From positions 139,658 to 203,657 of the forward strand of contig JACKFC010000005.1 in the NCBI GenBank assembly GCA_020632665.1: a DNA stretch of 64,000 nt. Reading direction: 5' to 3'. Below the pieces are notes generated by a model. It did not search any database. It was not told the DNA's origin and saw nothing but the letters and a program-made list of their open reading frames with translations. The position numbers were made by a program, and so were the translations under genes. Of the stretch, positions 44,979-52,292 are shown piece by piece (position 1 is the stretch's first letter; each line of letters starts with the position of its first letter). Source of the DNA: Deltaproteobacteria bacterium (GTDB lineage: Bacteria; Myxococcota_A; UBA9042).

Positions 44979-45578
44979 CGTCTCTCTCCGGGCCTCGCCC
45001 GTGGTGAAGCGTCCAAGTCTCGAAGCGACAACTCCCTGGACCCTCCCTCACAGGAGGCCAACCGACGGCCGAAGCCGACGGCGGAGCGCGCTGGTCTGTT
45101 GGTCGTCGAAGCACGGCGAAGAGGGCTTCCCCCCTCCAAACGATGCACCCGTCCATGCGGACCAGCGCTTCGGTGCCTTCCGACAAGACCACCAGATATC
45201 GGGGTGCCTGGGGGGTGTCAACGCCATCTGTTGTGGTTTGTGGCGCCGAGGGTCGCGTCCCTGGCGTCGCAAAAACAGCCGCATTCCCGCTTGGTTCTTC
45301 GGCCCTTCGCGGGCTTGGCACCGGCCTCGGGAGGGCGCGCAAGTTGTCGAGAATACGCGCATTATCTGTAAACTCATCGATCGCCTCGACGGCCTTCGCG
45401 CGACCACGAAACTCTCACCTGGACGGTCGGGAGAGCGCCCAGGTCACTCCCCGGATCGATCGCGTAGTGCGCTGGAAATAAGCGATTTTGACGCCGTTGC
45501 GCGATGCCGCCACGCGATCGTCACATGGTGATCAAACGCGTCGCACGATCGTCGATCGCGCTCCGCAAGGTCAAATGA
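44979..45578. other. 600-bp gene-free region upstream of nrdAB
   Basis: Open frames here have low third-position GC for this genome (about 70% in the best one), so I see no gene. It holds a candidate nrdA promoter at 45193-45221 and a ~200-nt leader with short GC hairpins, including CGGC-TTCG-GCCG. The part next to the antiporter gene (45340-45590) is richer in A/T and has several GATC-containing palindromes such as CGATCG, TGATCA and TCAC-N3-GTGA. No convincing NrdR box was found. Confidence 0.6.
45193..45221 (-). promoter_or_regulatory. candidate nrdAB promoter
   Basis: On the minus strand a perfect TTGACA (45216-45221) is followed after 17 bp by TATCTG (45193-45198), a weak -10. Transcription would begin near 45186 and give a leader of about 207 nt before the nrdA ATG. 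Confidence 0.4.
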
Positions 45579-47459
45579 TCACGACGGAAGTTGCGTCGTT
45601 TTCGCCGCCGAGGCGCCCGTTTCCACGCGATGTTCGGGCCGACGGCCGAGCAGCTGGCCGAGTCCGATCACGAGCAGTGAACCGAATAGCAGGCCCTGCC
45701 ACGGCGCGAGGTCGAGGTAGGCGGTGCAGGCGTAGCCAGACCCTGCAGCGACGACCATGACCAACAACGCGTAGGGGATCTGCGTCCACACGTGCGCGTC
45801 GTGCGGCACCCCCGCGGCGGCGGAGCTCATCACGGTCGTATCGGAGAGCGGCGAGCAATGGTCGCCGAAGATCGCGCCGTCCAGCACCGCGGCCGTGGCT
45901 GCCAGCAGCCAGCCGGGATGCTCGGCCCCGAATGGCGCCATCAGAGGCACCACGACCGGCAGCAGGATGCCCATCGTCGCCCACGACGAGCCGGTGAGGA
46001 ACGCCACCAGCGCCGCGACTCCGAACGACGCCAGCGGCAGCGCCGCGCCGCTCGCCTGACCGAGGGTCGCCGCGATCCAACCGGGTGCCCCAGCGTCACT
46101 GGTCACCGAGCGCATCGCCATCGCGGCGACCAAGATGACCAGGATCGGAGCCATGCCTGCAACACCGGCCCACCAACTGCGCGCGACGGCACGCCAGCCC
46201 ATACCACCGGCGCGCGCCAGCAGGACCGCCAGCGCGCTGCCGAGGATGCCGCCCAACGCCAGCGCCTTCAGGCCCACCGCGTCGGCGCCGGCGACGAAGA
46301 CCTCGACCCAGCCGCCCGCGGCTGCGCGTCCCGCCCACAGGTCCCAGCCGACGACCACGGCCAGCACCAGCGCGACCGGCAGCACGGCGTCGCGCAGCTT
46401 GCCCAGCGGGCGTCCCGTCGCCGCGGTCGCGGGCAGCTCACGCCGCCGCGCCTTCGCCTCGGCCGCCAGCATCGGCCCGAAGGCGCGCCCAGACCACGCG
46501 AAATACAGCGCCGCGACGATCGTGAAGAGGCAATAGAAGCGGTAGGGCAGCAGGGCGAGGAAGGTTCCGTAGCCCGAGCCCGAGATGCCGGCGAACGCGC
46601 CGCCGAAATCCGCGAGCAGGCCGACCTCGAAGCCGACCCAGGTCGAGACGAGCGCCACCCCCGCGACCGAGGCGCTGGTCGCGTCGACCAAATAGGCGAG
46701 CTTCTCTCGGCTCACCCCGGCGCGATCGCACGTTTCGCGCATGCTGCCGCCGACGACCAAGCTGTTCGCGTAGTCATCGAAGAAGACCAGCAGACCGAGC
46801 AGGACTGTCGCCATCCGGGCCCGGCGAGGGCTCGGATGCGCGCTTCCACCGGCCATGCGCGCCGCCAGCGCCGCGTAGGCGCCCGAATCGATGCCGACGT
46901 GCACCATACCCAGCATCGCCACGGTGAAGAGCAGCACGAGCTGGTTGTCGCCGCCGATCAGGGTGTCCTTGGCGACGGAGGCAAGGGCGATCGCGCCGTC
47001 GACCGGCGGGCGACCGACCAGCGTCGCCGCGCAGACCGCCACGATCAGTGCGAGGGCCGGGCGGCGCAGCAGGAGCACCAAGACCACGGCCAGGATCGGG
47101 CCGAGCAGCGACATCGCGTCGGCGGGGCGCGAGGCGGCCAATTCCGCACCGTCCTCTGCGAGCAGCCGCAGTTGCCCGCCACTCTCTTCGCAGCGCAGGC
47201 CGCCGCGGGCAGGCGCATCGCCGCGCGCCAGGGCGGCCGCGGCCTCGGGGCAACGCTCGGCACCGTGATCGACCGTGCGCGGCTGCCAGTCTGCACCAGC
47301 CTTGGCCTGCAGTGTCGCGATCGGGCCGAGCAGCCCGCGGTCGGCGACCGTGGCGGGGGATGGGCCGATCGCGTCCAGCCCCGCGATCGCGGCGACGGCG
47401 ATGGCGCTGCCGAGCAACATCCGCACCGCGAGTGATTCCGGCAACGCGACGCGAGCCAT
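45579..47459 (-). CDS. NhaC-family sodium/proton antiporter-like protein
   Basis: A 626-residue membrane protein. Family segments include FFDDYANSLVVGGSMRETCD, EKLAYLVDATSASVAGVALV, STWVGFEVGLL, GSSWATMGILLPVVVPL and DGAIFGDHCSPLSDTTVMSS, as in NhaC antiporters that exchange sodium for protons, or in related amino-acid exchangers. Residues ~30-115 form an unusual extra-membrane segment with three cysteines (ERCPEA, GGLRCEES) between TM1 and TM2. ATG 47459 has GGAGGAAGG directly upstream. It stands alone, with a 600-bp gap after it and a divergent apaG before it. The transported ion is inferred from family only. Confidence 0.82.
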   Translation of the reverse strand: MARVALPESLAVRMLLGSAIAVAAIAGLDAIGPSPATVADRGLLGPIATLQAKAGADWQPRTVDHGAERCPEAAAALARGDAPARGGLRCEESGGQLRLLAEDGAELAASRPADAMSLLGPILAVVLVLLLRRPALALIVAVCAATLVGRPPVDGAIALASVAKDTLIGGDNQLVLLFTVAMLGMVHVGIDSGAYAALAARMAGGSAHPSPRRARMATVLLGLLVFFDDYANSLVVGGSMRETCDRAGVSREKLAYLVDATSASVAGVALVSTWVGFEVGLLADFGGAFAGISGSGYGTFLALLPYRFYCLFTIVAALYFAWSGRAFGPMLAAEAKARRRELPATAATGRPLGKLRDAVLPVALVLAVVVGWDLWAGRAAAGGWVEVFVAGADAVGLKALALGGILGSALAVLLARAGGMGWRAVARSWWAGVAGMAPILVILVAAMAMRSVTSDAGAPGWIAATLGQASGAALPLASFGVAALVAFLTGSSWATMGILLPVVVPLMAPFGAEHPGWLLAATAAVLDGAIFGDHCSPLSDTTVMSSAAAGVPHDAHVWTQIPYALLVMVVAAGSGYACTAYLDLAPWQGLLFGSLLVIGLGQLLGRRPEHRVETGASAAKTTQLPS

Positions 47460-47599
47460 CCTTCCTCCGAGCCCGGGCCGCGGCCCGAGACGTGCAACCC
47501 CGCGACGATGCCAGCGAGTCGCCGCCTCGGCTAGCCGTGCATCCGCTGCGGCGCTAGCCTCCCGCCCGAGCGCCACCGTCGCGCCCGAGAGGAGTGCCG

Positions 47600-47980
47600 A
47601 TGTCCACCGCGACCACCCGCGGCGTGCGGGTCGAAGTCCGTTCCCGCTACGTCCCCGAGCACAGCGATCCGCCACGCCGCTGGGTCTTCGCCTACGAGGT
47701 CACGATCCAGAACGAGTCCGAGATCCCGGTCCAGCTCCTCGCCCGTCATTGGGTGATCGAGGACGGCGAAGGCCAGGTCGAGGAGGTGCGCGGCCCCGGC
47801 GTCGTCGGTCAGCAGCCGCGGCTCGAGCCCGGTGAGGGCTTTCGCTACGTCTCGGCGGCGCCGCTGACCACGCCGGTCGGCGCGATGCACGGCAGCTACC
47901 GCATGGTCCCGGACGAAGGTGAACCCTTCGAGGCCGCCATCGCGCCCTTCACGCTCGCCGACCCGGACTACCTGAACTAG
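47600..47980 (+). CDS. apaG: ApaG domain protein
   Basis: A 126-residue single-domain ApaG (Ig-like fold). Family features: GVRVEVRSRYVPEHSDP, WVFAYEVTIQNES, LLARHWVIEDGEG, VRGPGVVGQQPRLEPGEGF and GAMHGSYRM. ApaG was named for effects on Ap4A and was linked to Mg/Co tolerance in Salmonella (CorD); its molecular role is not settled. ATG 47600 has GAGGAG five bases upstream; a GTG at 47594 is less likely. It is divergent from the antiporter and ends four bases before the convergent lipoprotein gene. Confidence 0.93.
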   Translation: MSTATTRGVRVEVRSRYVPEHSDPPRRWVFAYEVTIQNESEIPVQLLARHWVIEDGEGQVEEVRGPGVVGQQPRLEPGEGFRYVSAAPLTTPVGAMHGSYRMVPDEGEPFEAAIAPFTLADPDYLN

Positions 47981-47984
47981 CGAA

Positions 47985-48464
47985 TTACTTCGGCGCCGGC
48001 CGAAAGCTCTTCAGCATGCCGTCGATCTCGGCGTCGAGCGGGTGCATCTGGGCCCACGGGCCGCCGGCCTCGATCAGCAGGACGCGCTCGCCCTCGACCA
48101 TCAGCGCGACGGTGAAGAGCCAATCCTCCCCGCCACGGGGGACGAGGAAGTCGAGCCGCTTGCCGGCCGTTCCGGCTGCCGATTGGAAGTCGCGCTCCTT
48201 CTGCAGCTTGTAGCCCTTGCGCTCGAGGTGGTGGCGGGTCGCCTCGGCCCAGAACGGCAGCTCGGCGCGCGGCTCGTTCTTCACCTCACGACCGCGCAGG
48301 ACCACGCCCTCCGGCGTAATCCAGCGGAAGTCGGCGCTCTGCTCGTAGCGTCGGAAGCTCTTCGGCGTCTCGACCTGGTAGGCCGGTCCACAGCCCGCGG
48401 CGAGCGCGAGGAGCGCGGTGCACGCTGCGGCACCCAGCAGCGGCGATCGGGGATGGCGTTTCAT
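47985..48464 (-). CDS. small lipoprotein closing the sixA-DoxX-DUF4349 operon
   Basis: A 159-residue lipoprotein with lipobox LAAGC. The mature part is one alpha/beta domain: SFRRYEQSADFRWITPEGVVLRGREV, a helical ATRHHLERKGYKL, then beta strands LDFLVPRGGEDWLFTVALMV and a final MLKSFRPAP. The pattern resembles small substrate-binding lipoproteins of unknown function; I do not recognise the family. ATG 48464 overlaps the stop of the preceding DUF4349-like gene by 4 bp, so it belongs to a five-cistron coupled operon. Confidence 0.7.
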   Translation of the reverse strand: MKRHPRSPLLGAAACTALLALAAGCGPAYQVETPKSFRRYEQSADFRWITPEGVVLRGREVKNEPRAELPFWAEATRHHLERKGYKLQKERDFQSAAGTAGKRLDFLVPRGGEDWLFTVALMVEGERVLLIEAGGPWAQMHPLDAEIDGMLKSFRPAPK

Positions 48465-49114
48465 CGTCCGAACCCTCCCAGGAGCTGGTCCAGACCCACG
48501 CTCTCGATCCAGGGGAAGGGCGAGCGGACGTAGCGCATCGGCGCGCTCTGCCGCCAGGTGAAGGAGACGGTCACGCGGGCGAAGGCGACGGCGTCTTCGG
48601 CCACGCGGAGCTGTCCGGCGAGTCGCTCTGCTTCGACGACCAGGCCGAGCATCTGCGACTCGATCCGCACCGTCGCGTTGACGTCGGCCTCGTCGAGGAA
48701 CAGGCGCAGCCGCGAGAGCAGGTCCCGGCGGCCGTCGAGTCGGGCGACCAGGCGCTTGATCTCCTCGGTGTGGTCGGCGCGGGTGCGGGCCTTGTCGAGC
48801 ACCACGCCGGTGGCGGTGATCGCCTCCAGCAAGGCGTCGAGGCCCTTGGGCGGGACCTTGAGCTCGAGCTTGTCCTCGGTGACCAGCATCGGGTAGCCGC
48901 CGTGGGTCGCCAGAGCCGCCAGGATCGTCTTTCGGGCTTCTTCGGGTCGCGCGACTTTGACGACGATCATCGCCTTGTGCGCGGTGGCCCGGCCGGTCGC
49001 TGCCGGCGCGCCCTTCTTCCCCGCGCAGAGGGCCACGCTCGCCTGCGCGGCCACCAGCAGCGCAGCGGTCCCGAGCACGATCGCCAATCGCTTGTGCCAG
49101 ACTTGCGCCATCAT
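48461..49114 (-). CDS. DUF4349-like exported protein, short paralogue
   Basis: A 217-residue exported protein (signal peptide to about residue 31). The mature part resembles the periplasmic coiled-coil portion of DUF4349 proteins: MIVVKVARPEEARKTILAAL, an LDALLEAITATG strand-helix, then a charged helical stretch (RADHTEEIKRLVARLDGRRDLLSRL) and AFARVTVSFTWRQ. It ends in a PFPWIES phrase also found in the larger neighbour, so the two are paralogues. ATG 49114 overlaps the larger paralogue stop by 4 bp, and it overlaps the next lipoprotein gene by 4 bp. DUF4349 function is not established. Confidence 0.72.
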   Translation of the reverse strand: MMAQVWHKRLAIVLGTAALLVAAQASVALCAGKKGAPAATGRATAHKAMIVVKVARPEEARKTILAALATHGGYPMLVTEDKLELKVPPKGLDALLEAITATGVVLDKARTRADHTEEIKRLVARLDGRRDLLSRLRLFLDEADVNATVRIESQMLGLVVEAERLAGQLRVAEDAVAFARVTVSFTWRQSAPMRYVRSPFPWIESVGLDQLLGGFGR

Positions 49115-50460
49115 GGCTTCACCTCGAATGAACGGGCAGCGCCGAGCAGCGTCGATTTGTGCCGCTCCCACGCCGCGGGATCGGGCAGGAAGGCGTCGAA
49201 GACCCAGACCTCGTCGCCGACCACGCGGACCGCCAGGATCCACGTCCAGGGCTTCGGATCGCGGGCGCGCCAGACCTGCCACGCCACGGCCCCGGTCTGG
49301 CCCGATTCGAGCGCCTCGTCGCCGCGACCTTGCAGCTCCCAGGCCAGCGCTCGGGCCCAGAAGGCGGCGTCGCCGGCCGGCTCGTTCGGCACGGCGTAGA
49401 TCGAGAGCGCGCTGCTGTCGGCGGCGCGGGCGGTGAAGGGCTCGGCGTCCTCGAAGGCGACGAATCCGGCGATCTTGCCGACCTGCACGCGGCCAGGGGC
49501 CGATTTCGGGCCCGGACGACCCGGCATCAAGGCGCGGACCCACGGGAAGGGCGAACGGCGCCAGACGCCCTTGCCGTTGGCGTCGCGCGGCACCAACTCG
49601 ATGGTGATGGTCTGGAAGGCGACGAGGTCGCGTAGGCTGGAGAGGGTCGACTCGATCTCCTCGATCACCGCGGAGAGTCGCTTGATCTCCTGGATCAGGC
49701 GCAGCCGCTCGTCGACCTGGGTGGTCCGCGCGAGGAGCTGCAGCATCCGCTCGCGGGCCTGTTGGCTGACCACGAGGCGGCCCTCGAGATCCTGGAATTG
49801 CGCCGTCACGTCGAGCGCCTGAATCCGCCGGTGGATGACCTTGCCGATCGCCGCGAAGGCGTTCATCGCGGCCTCGAAATCGCCTGCCGGGACGCGGACG
49901 ACGATCACGTTGCCGGCCATCCGCTCGATGAAGCCCTTGCGCTCGGCGAGCAGCTTCTCCACCTCGGCCATCGCCTCGACCCGTCGCGCCACCTCCAGTC
50001 GCAGGTAGCCGAGGTAGACGACCGAGCGCGCGCCGGTGTCCTTCTCGTCCTCCGCGTCTGCCGGTTTGGCGTCGGGTGTCTTCGCGCGGTCGGCGGATTT
50101 GCCCGCTCCACCGGCCGCGCTTCCGTCGTCGCCGTTGCCCCGACGGACCTCTCCGTTGACCCGCTCCGCGTCGAACTCCGCGCGCCGCGGGGGCTCGGAT
50201 GCAGGTCTGGAGGAGGTCGGCGCCGGCGCCGGCTCTGGCGCCCGCGTCCGCATCGCCTTGCTGACCGGCGACGGTCGTGGCCGCGGGCGGCTCGACTCGG
50301 CCCGCTCTCGCTGCGCCCAGGCGGCACCCGGCTGCGGCGGTGGAGGCTGATAGGGCCGCCACGCGCCGTCGCTCTTGCTCGCGTAGCCGCCACCGCAGCC
50401 GACCGCGGCGAGCAACACCAGCAGCGGGCCCCATGCCGCCCGGTCCCTCGGGGTGATCAT
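49111..50460 (-). CDS. DUF4349 domain lipoprotein
   Basis: A 449-residue lipoprotein with lipobox AVGC (Cys22), a long Pro/Arg-rich linker to about residue 140, and a DUF4349 core: RSVVYLGYLRLEV, RKGFIERMAGNVIVVRVPAG, GKVIHRRIQALDVTAQFQDL, then a long coiled coil (RERMLQLLARTTQVDERLRL; IEEIESTLSSLRDLV) and ITIELVP. In many bacteria DUF4349 proteins end in a TM helix; here a C-terminal extra domain of about 140 residues replaces it (FVAFEDAEPFTARAADSSA). The 4-bp overlaps on both sides couple it to the DoxX gene and to its short paralogue. Confidence 0.85.
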   Translation of the reverse strand: MITPRDRAAWGPLLVLLAAVGCGGGYASKSDGAWRPYQPPPPQPGAAWAQRERAESSRPRPRPSPVSKAMRTRAPEPAPAPTSSRPASEPPRRAEFDAERVNGEVRRGNGDDGSAAGGAGKSADRAKTPDAKPADAEDEKDTGARSVVYLGYLRLEVARRVEAMAEVEKLLAERKGFIERMAGNVIVVRVPAGDFEAAMNAFAAIGKVIHRRIQALDVTAQFQDLEGRLVVSQQARERMLQLLARTTQVDERLRLIQEIKRLSAVIEEIESTLSSLRDLVAFQTITIELVPRDANGKGVWRRSPFPWVRALMPGRPGPKSAPGRVQVGKIAGFVAFEDAEPFTARAADSSALSIYAVPNEPAGDAAFWARALAWELQGRGDEALESGQTGAVAWQVWRARDPKPWTWILAVRVVGDEVWVFDAFLPDPAAWERHKSTLLGAARSFEVKP

Positions 50461-51107
50461 CGCTTGCCTCCAGGGCGAGGGGCGGTGCCCGCACGCTTGC
50501 CTCCGCCACCCTTGCTCTCGGCGAATTGCCCGTCGAGCGAGAGGCGACCGGGCCCGCAGCCTAGCACGACCAAGGCCAGGACGAAGAGCAGCAACGCCGG
50601 TTCGGTGAGGAACGATCCACTCGCTTCGAAGGTGTCGACATGCGCCGTCGCCATCGCCACGGCCATGACGAATGCCAACGGAATCGCGGCCAAGCGTGCC
50701 AACAGCCCGAGCAACACCAAGGCGCCTCCGACCAGCTCGGCGAGCCCCGCTGCCCAGAGCATCAATCCGCCCCCGGACGGAAAGGGCATCGCCGGGTCGC
50801 CGAGCCACCGCAGCCCGGCGAAGTAGCGCTTCGCCGATTCCGCCTTTTCCCGACAGGCGGCGCGCCGTTCGTCGCTGCAGCGTGCCGGAATCAAGCCTTC
50901 GCAGACGGCGTCGCCGCCGCACGCCTCGCGCTGTTCGCGTTCGCAGTCGGCGATCAGCGCCGGCGGGCAGAAGCCGAGTTGCGGCCCCACCTTGCCCCAG
51001 CCGGCAAGCATCATCGCTGCGCCCAGCACGATGCGGACCAGCAGAACGGCCGCGCCGACCCCGCCCTGCTGGCGCGGTGCCAGCCAGGAGCCGAGTCCAC
51101 CACTCAC
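50457..51107 (-). CDS. DoxX-family membrane protein with six-cysteine periplasmic loop
   Basis: A 216-residue four-helix membrane protein of the DoxX family (VRIVLGAAMMLAGWGKV; LWAAGLAELVGGALVLLG; LAAIPLAFVMAVAMATAHVD; EPALLLFVLALVVLGCG). DoxX relatives often work in thiol or sulfur redox chemistry. Between helices 1 and 2 is an inserted loop with six cysteines at 47, 55, 63, 69, 77 and 85, spaced 8, 8, 6, 8, 8, a symmetric pattern suggesting three disulfides or a metal site. GTG 51107 overlaps sixA by 4 bp. The Lys/Gly/Arg-rich C-tail is cytoplasmic by prediction. Confidence 0.82.
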   Translation of the reverse strand: MSGGLGSWLAPRQQGGVGAAVLLVRIVLGAAMMLAGWGKVGPQLGFCPPALIADCEREQREACGGDAVCEGLIPARCSDERRAACREKAESAKRYFAGLRWLGDPAMPFPSGGGLMLWAAGLAELVGGALVLLGLLARLAAIPLAFVMAVAMATAHVDTFEASGSFLTEPALLLFVLALVVLGCGPGRLSLDGQFAESKGGGGKRAGTAPRPGGKR

Positions 51108-51607
51108 GGTGCCTCCTCGAGCGAGATCTCACGCGGTCGGAGCCAGCGAACCAGCTGCCATGCGTCCTCCAGCGCCTCCGGCCAAGTCGCGCCGTGGCCG
51201 CGGAAGATCGCGATATTCGAGGTTGTCATCTCTTGCCAGCGACCAGCGAGCCGCGCAGCCATCTCCTCCCAGCCCGGATTGTGCCCCAGGACCAGGACGC
51301 GCTTCGCGTCGTCTGGCCATTCCGAAGCCCAGTCAAGGACTTCCGGCATCCCGGCGAGGTAGAGGCGGCGGTCGAAATGCACGGGACGATCCGGACCGAC
51401 GGCGGCCATCTTCGCCCACGTCTCGCGTGTCCGCAGCGCATCACTGCTGTAAACCCGGTCCGGCCAGAGGTCGGCCTGCAGCAATGCTGCGGCGACGACC
51501 GGCGCGTCGCGCTGGCCACGCGCGTTGAGCGGCCGGCTGTGGTCATCGATGGCGTTGGATTTCCAAGAGCTCTTGGCGTGGCGAGCGATGAGGAGTTCGC
51601 GTTGCAT
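51104..51607 (-). CDS. sixA: SixA-type histidine phosphatase
   Basis: A 167-residue short member of the histidine phosphatase superfamily. The catalytic RHG-like motif is RHAKSSWKS (LLIARHAKSSW), with second-core residues in SSDALRTRETW and VLGHNPGWEEM. SixA removes phosphate from histidine phosphotransfer domains (E. coli ArcB, and PtsN-system proteins). ATG 51607 has AGGAGG four bases upstream. As first cistron of a five-gene overlapping operon whose other products are membrane or exported proteins, its partner here is not obvious. Confidence 0.9.
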   Translation of the reverse strand: MQRELLIARHAKSSWKSNAIDDHSRPLNARGQRDAPVVAAALLQADLWPDRVYSSDALRTRETWAKMAAVGPDRPVHFDRRLYLAGMPEVLDWASEWPDDAKRVLVLGHNPGWEEMAARLAGRWQEMTTSNIAIFRGHGATWPEALEDAWQLVRWLRPREISLEEAP

Positions 51608-51674
51608 GTGGCCTCCTGCCGCGCCATCGTAGCGAAGGTGGCGCGCGACGCGACTTTTGTCGGCGGAGGCGAAG

Positions 51675-52283
51675 ATGGTGGCGATCGGCGATACAATCCG
51701 GGCTGCTTTCCCGTGGTTGCTCCTCTGTGGCGGCTTGCTGACCTGCACGGCGTGCGCGTCCGACGCCTGCACGAAAGGGCAGAAGGTCGATTGCGACTGC
51801 GGCGGTCAAGACGCGACACAAGGCACGTGCAGTGATGACGGCACGCCGATCTGCCTCTGCGGTGGCGGAGGCGCGGGCGGCACCGGCGGCTCGACCAGCA
51901 GCGGAGACTTCGATTGGTCGAAGGACCAGGGCGTCGTCACCGACGGCAAGACGGGCTGGATGTGGCAGCGCACGATCGAGGCCAAGACGGTGACCTGGGA
52001 GGGGGCCAAGCAATATTGCGCCGACCTCGCGCTCGCCGGCTACGACGATTGGCAGCTCCCCCACAAGGACGACCTGCTCGGCTTGGTGCTGAACACCACC
52101 ACCACGCCTGCCATCGACACGACGGCGTTCCCGGGCACGCCGGCGAAGCCATTCTGGACCCGCACGCTCTACGCTCCGCGCCAGACCACACACGCCTGGG
52201 GCGTCGATTTCGAGGATGGTGGCGAAGGCTACGCTGCCTTCGAGGAGCTGCACCACGTGCGTTGTTACCGCGGCGCGCCATAG
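51675..52283 (+). CDS. DUF1566 (Lcl C-terminal) domain lipoprotein
   Basis: A 202-residue exported protein; ATG 51675 has GGAGG five bases upstream. The N-terminal hydrophobic stretch ends in cysteines (TCTAC), probably a lipobox though not canonical. A Cys-rich segment (ACTKGQKVDCDCGGQ, PICLCGGGG) leads to a Gly-rich linker. The C-terminal ~115 residues are a DUF1566 fold: TGWMWQRTIEAKTVTWEGAK, YCADLALAGYDDWQLPHKDD, FWTRTLYA and HHVRCYRG. Such domains are common in Myxococcota surface lipoproteins and resemble C-type-lectin-like modules; the ligand is unknown. Convergent with the regulator gene, with 9 bp between stops. Confidence 0.8.
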   Translation: MVAIGDTIRAAFPWLLLCGGLLTCTACASDACTKGQKVDCDCGGQDATQGTCSDDGTPICLCGGGGAGGTGGSTSSGDFDWSKDQGVVTDGKTGWMWQRTIEAKTVTWEGAKQYCADLALAGYDDWQLPHKDDLLGLVLNTTTTPAIDTTAFPGTPAKPFWTRTLYAPRQTTHAWGVDFEDGGEGYAAFEELHHVRCYRGAP

Positions 52284-52292
52284 CGTGGGCGG

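Noticed and set aside
44893..45342. 149-codon minus-strand open frame upstream of nrdA with a protein-like stretch
   Set aside because: Third-position GC is only about 70% in its best part, against over 90% in real genes here, and it overlaps the nrdA start region and the likely promoter.
45340..45590. Cluster of GATC palindromes and an A/T-rich patch suggesting a replication origin
   Set aside because: Only one loose DnaA-box-like sequence (TTATCTGTA) is present and no dnaA, dnaN, parA or gidA gene is near.
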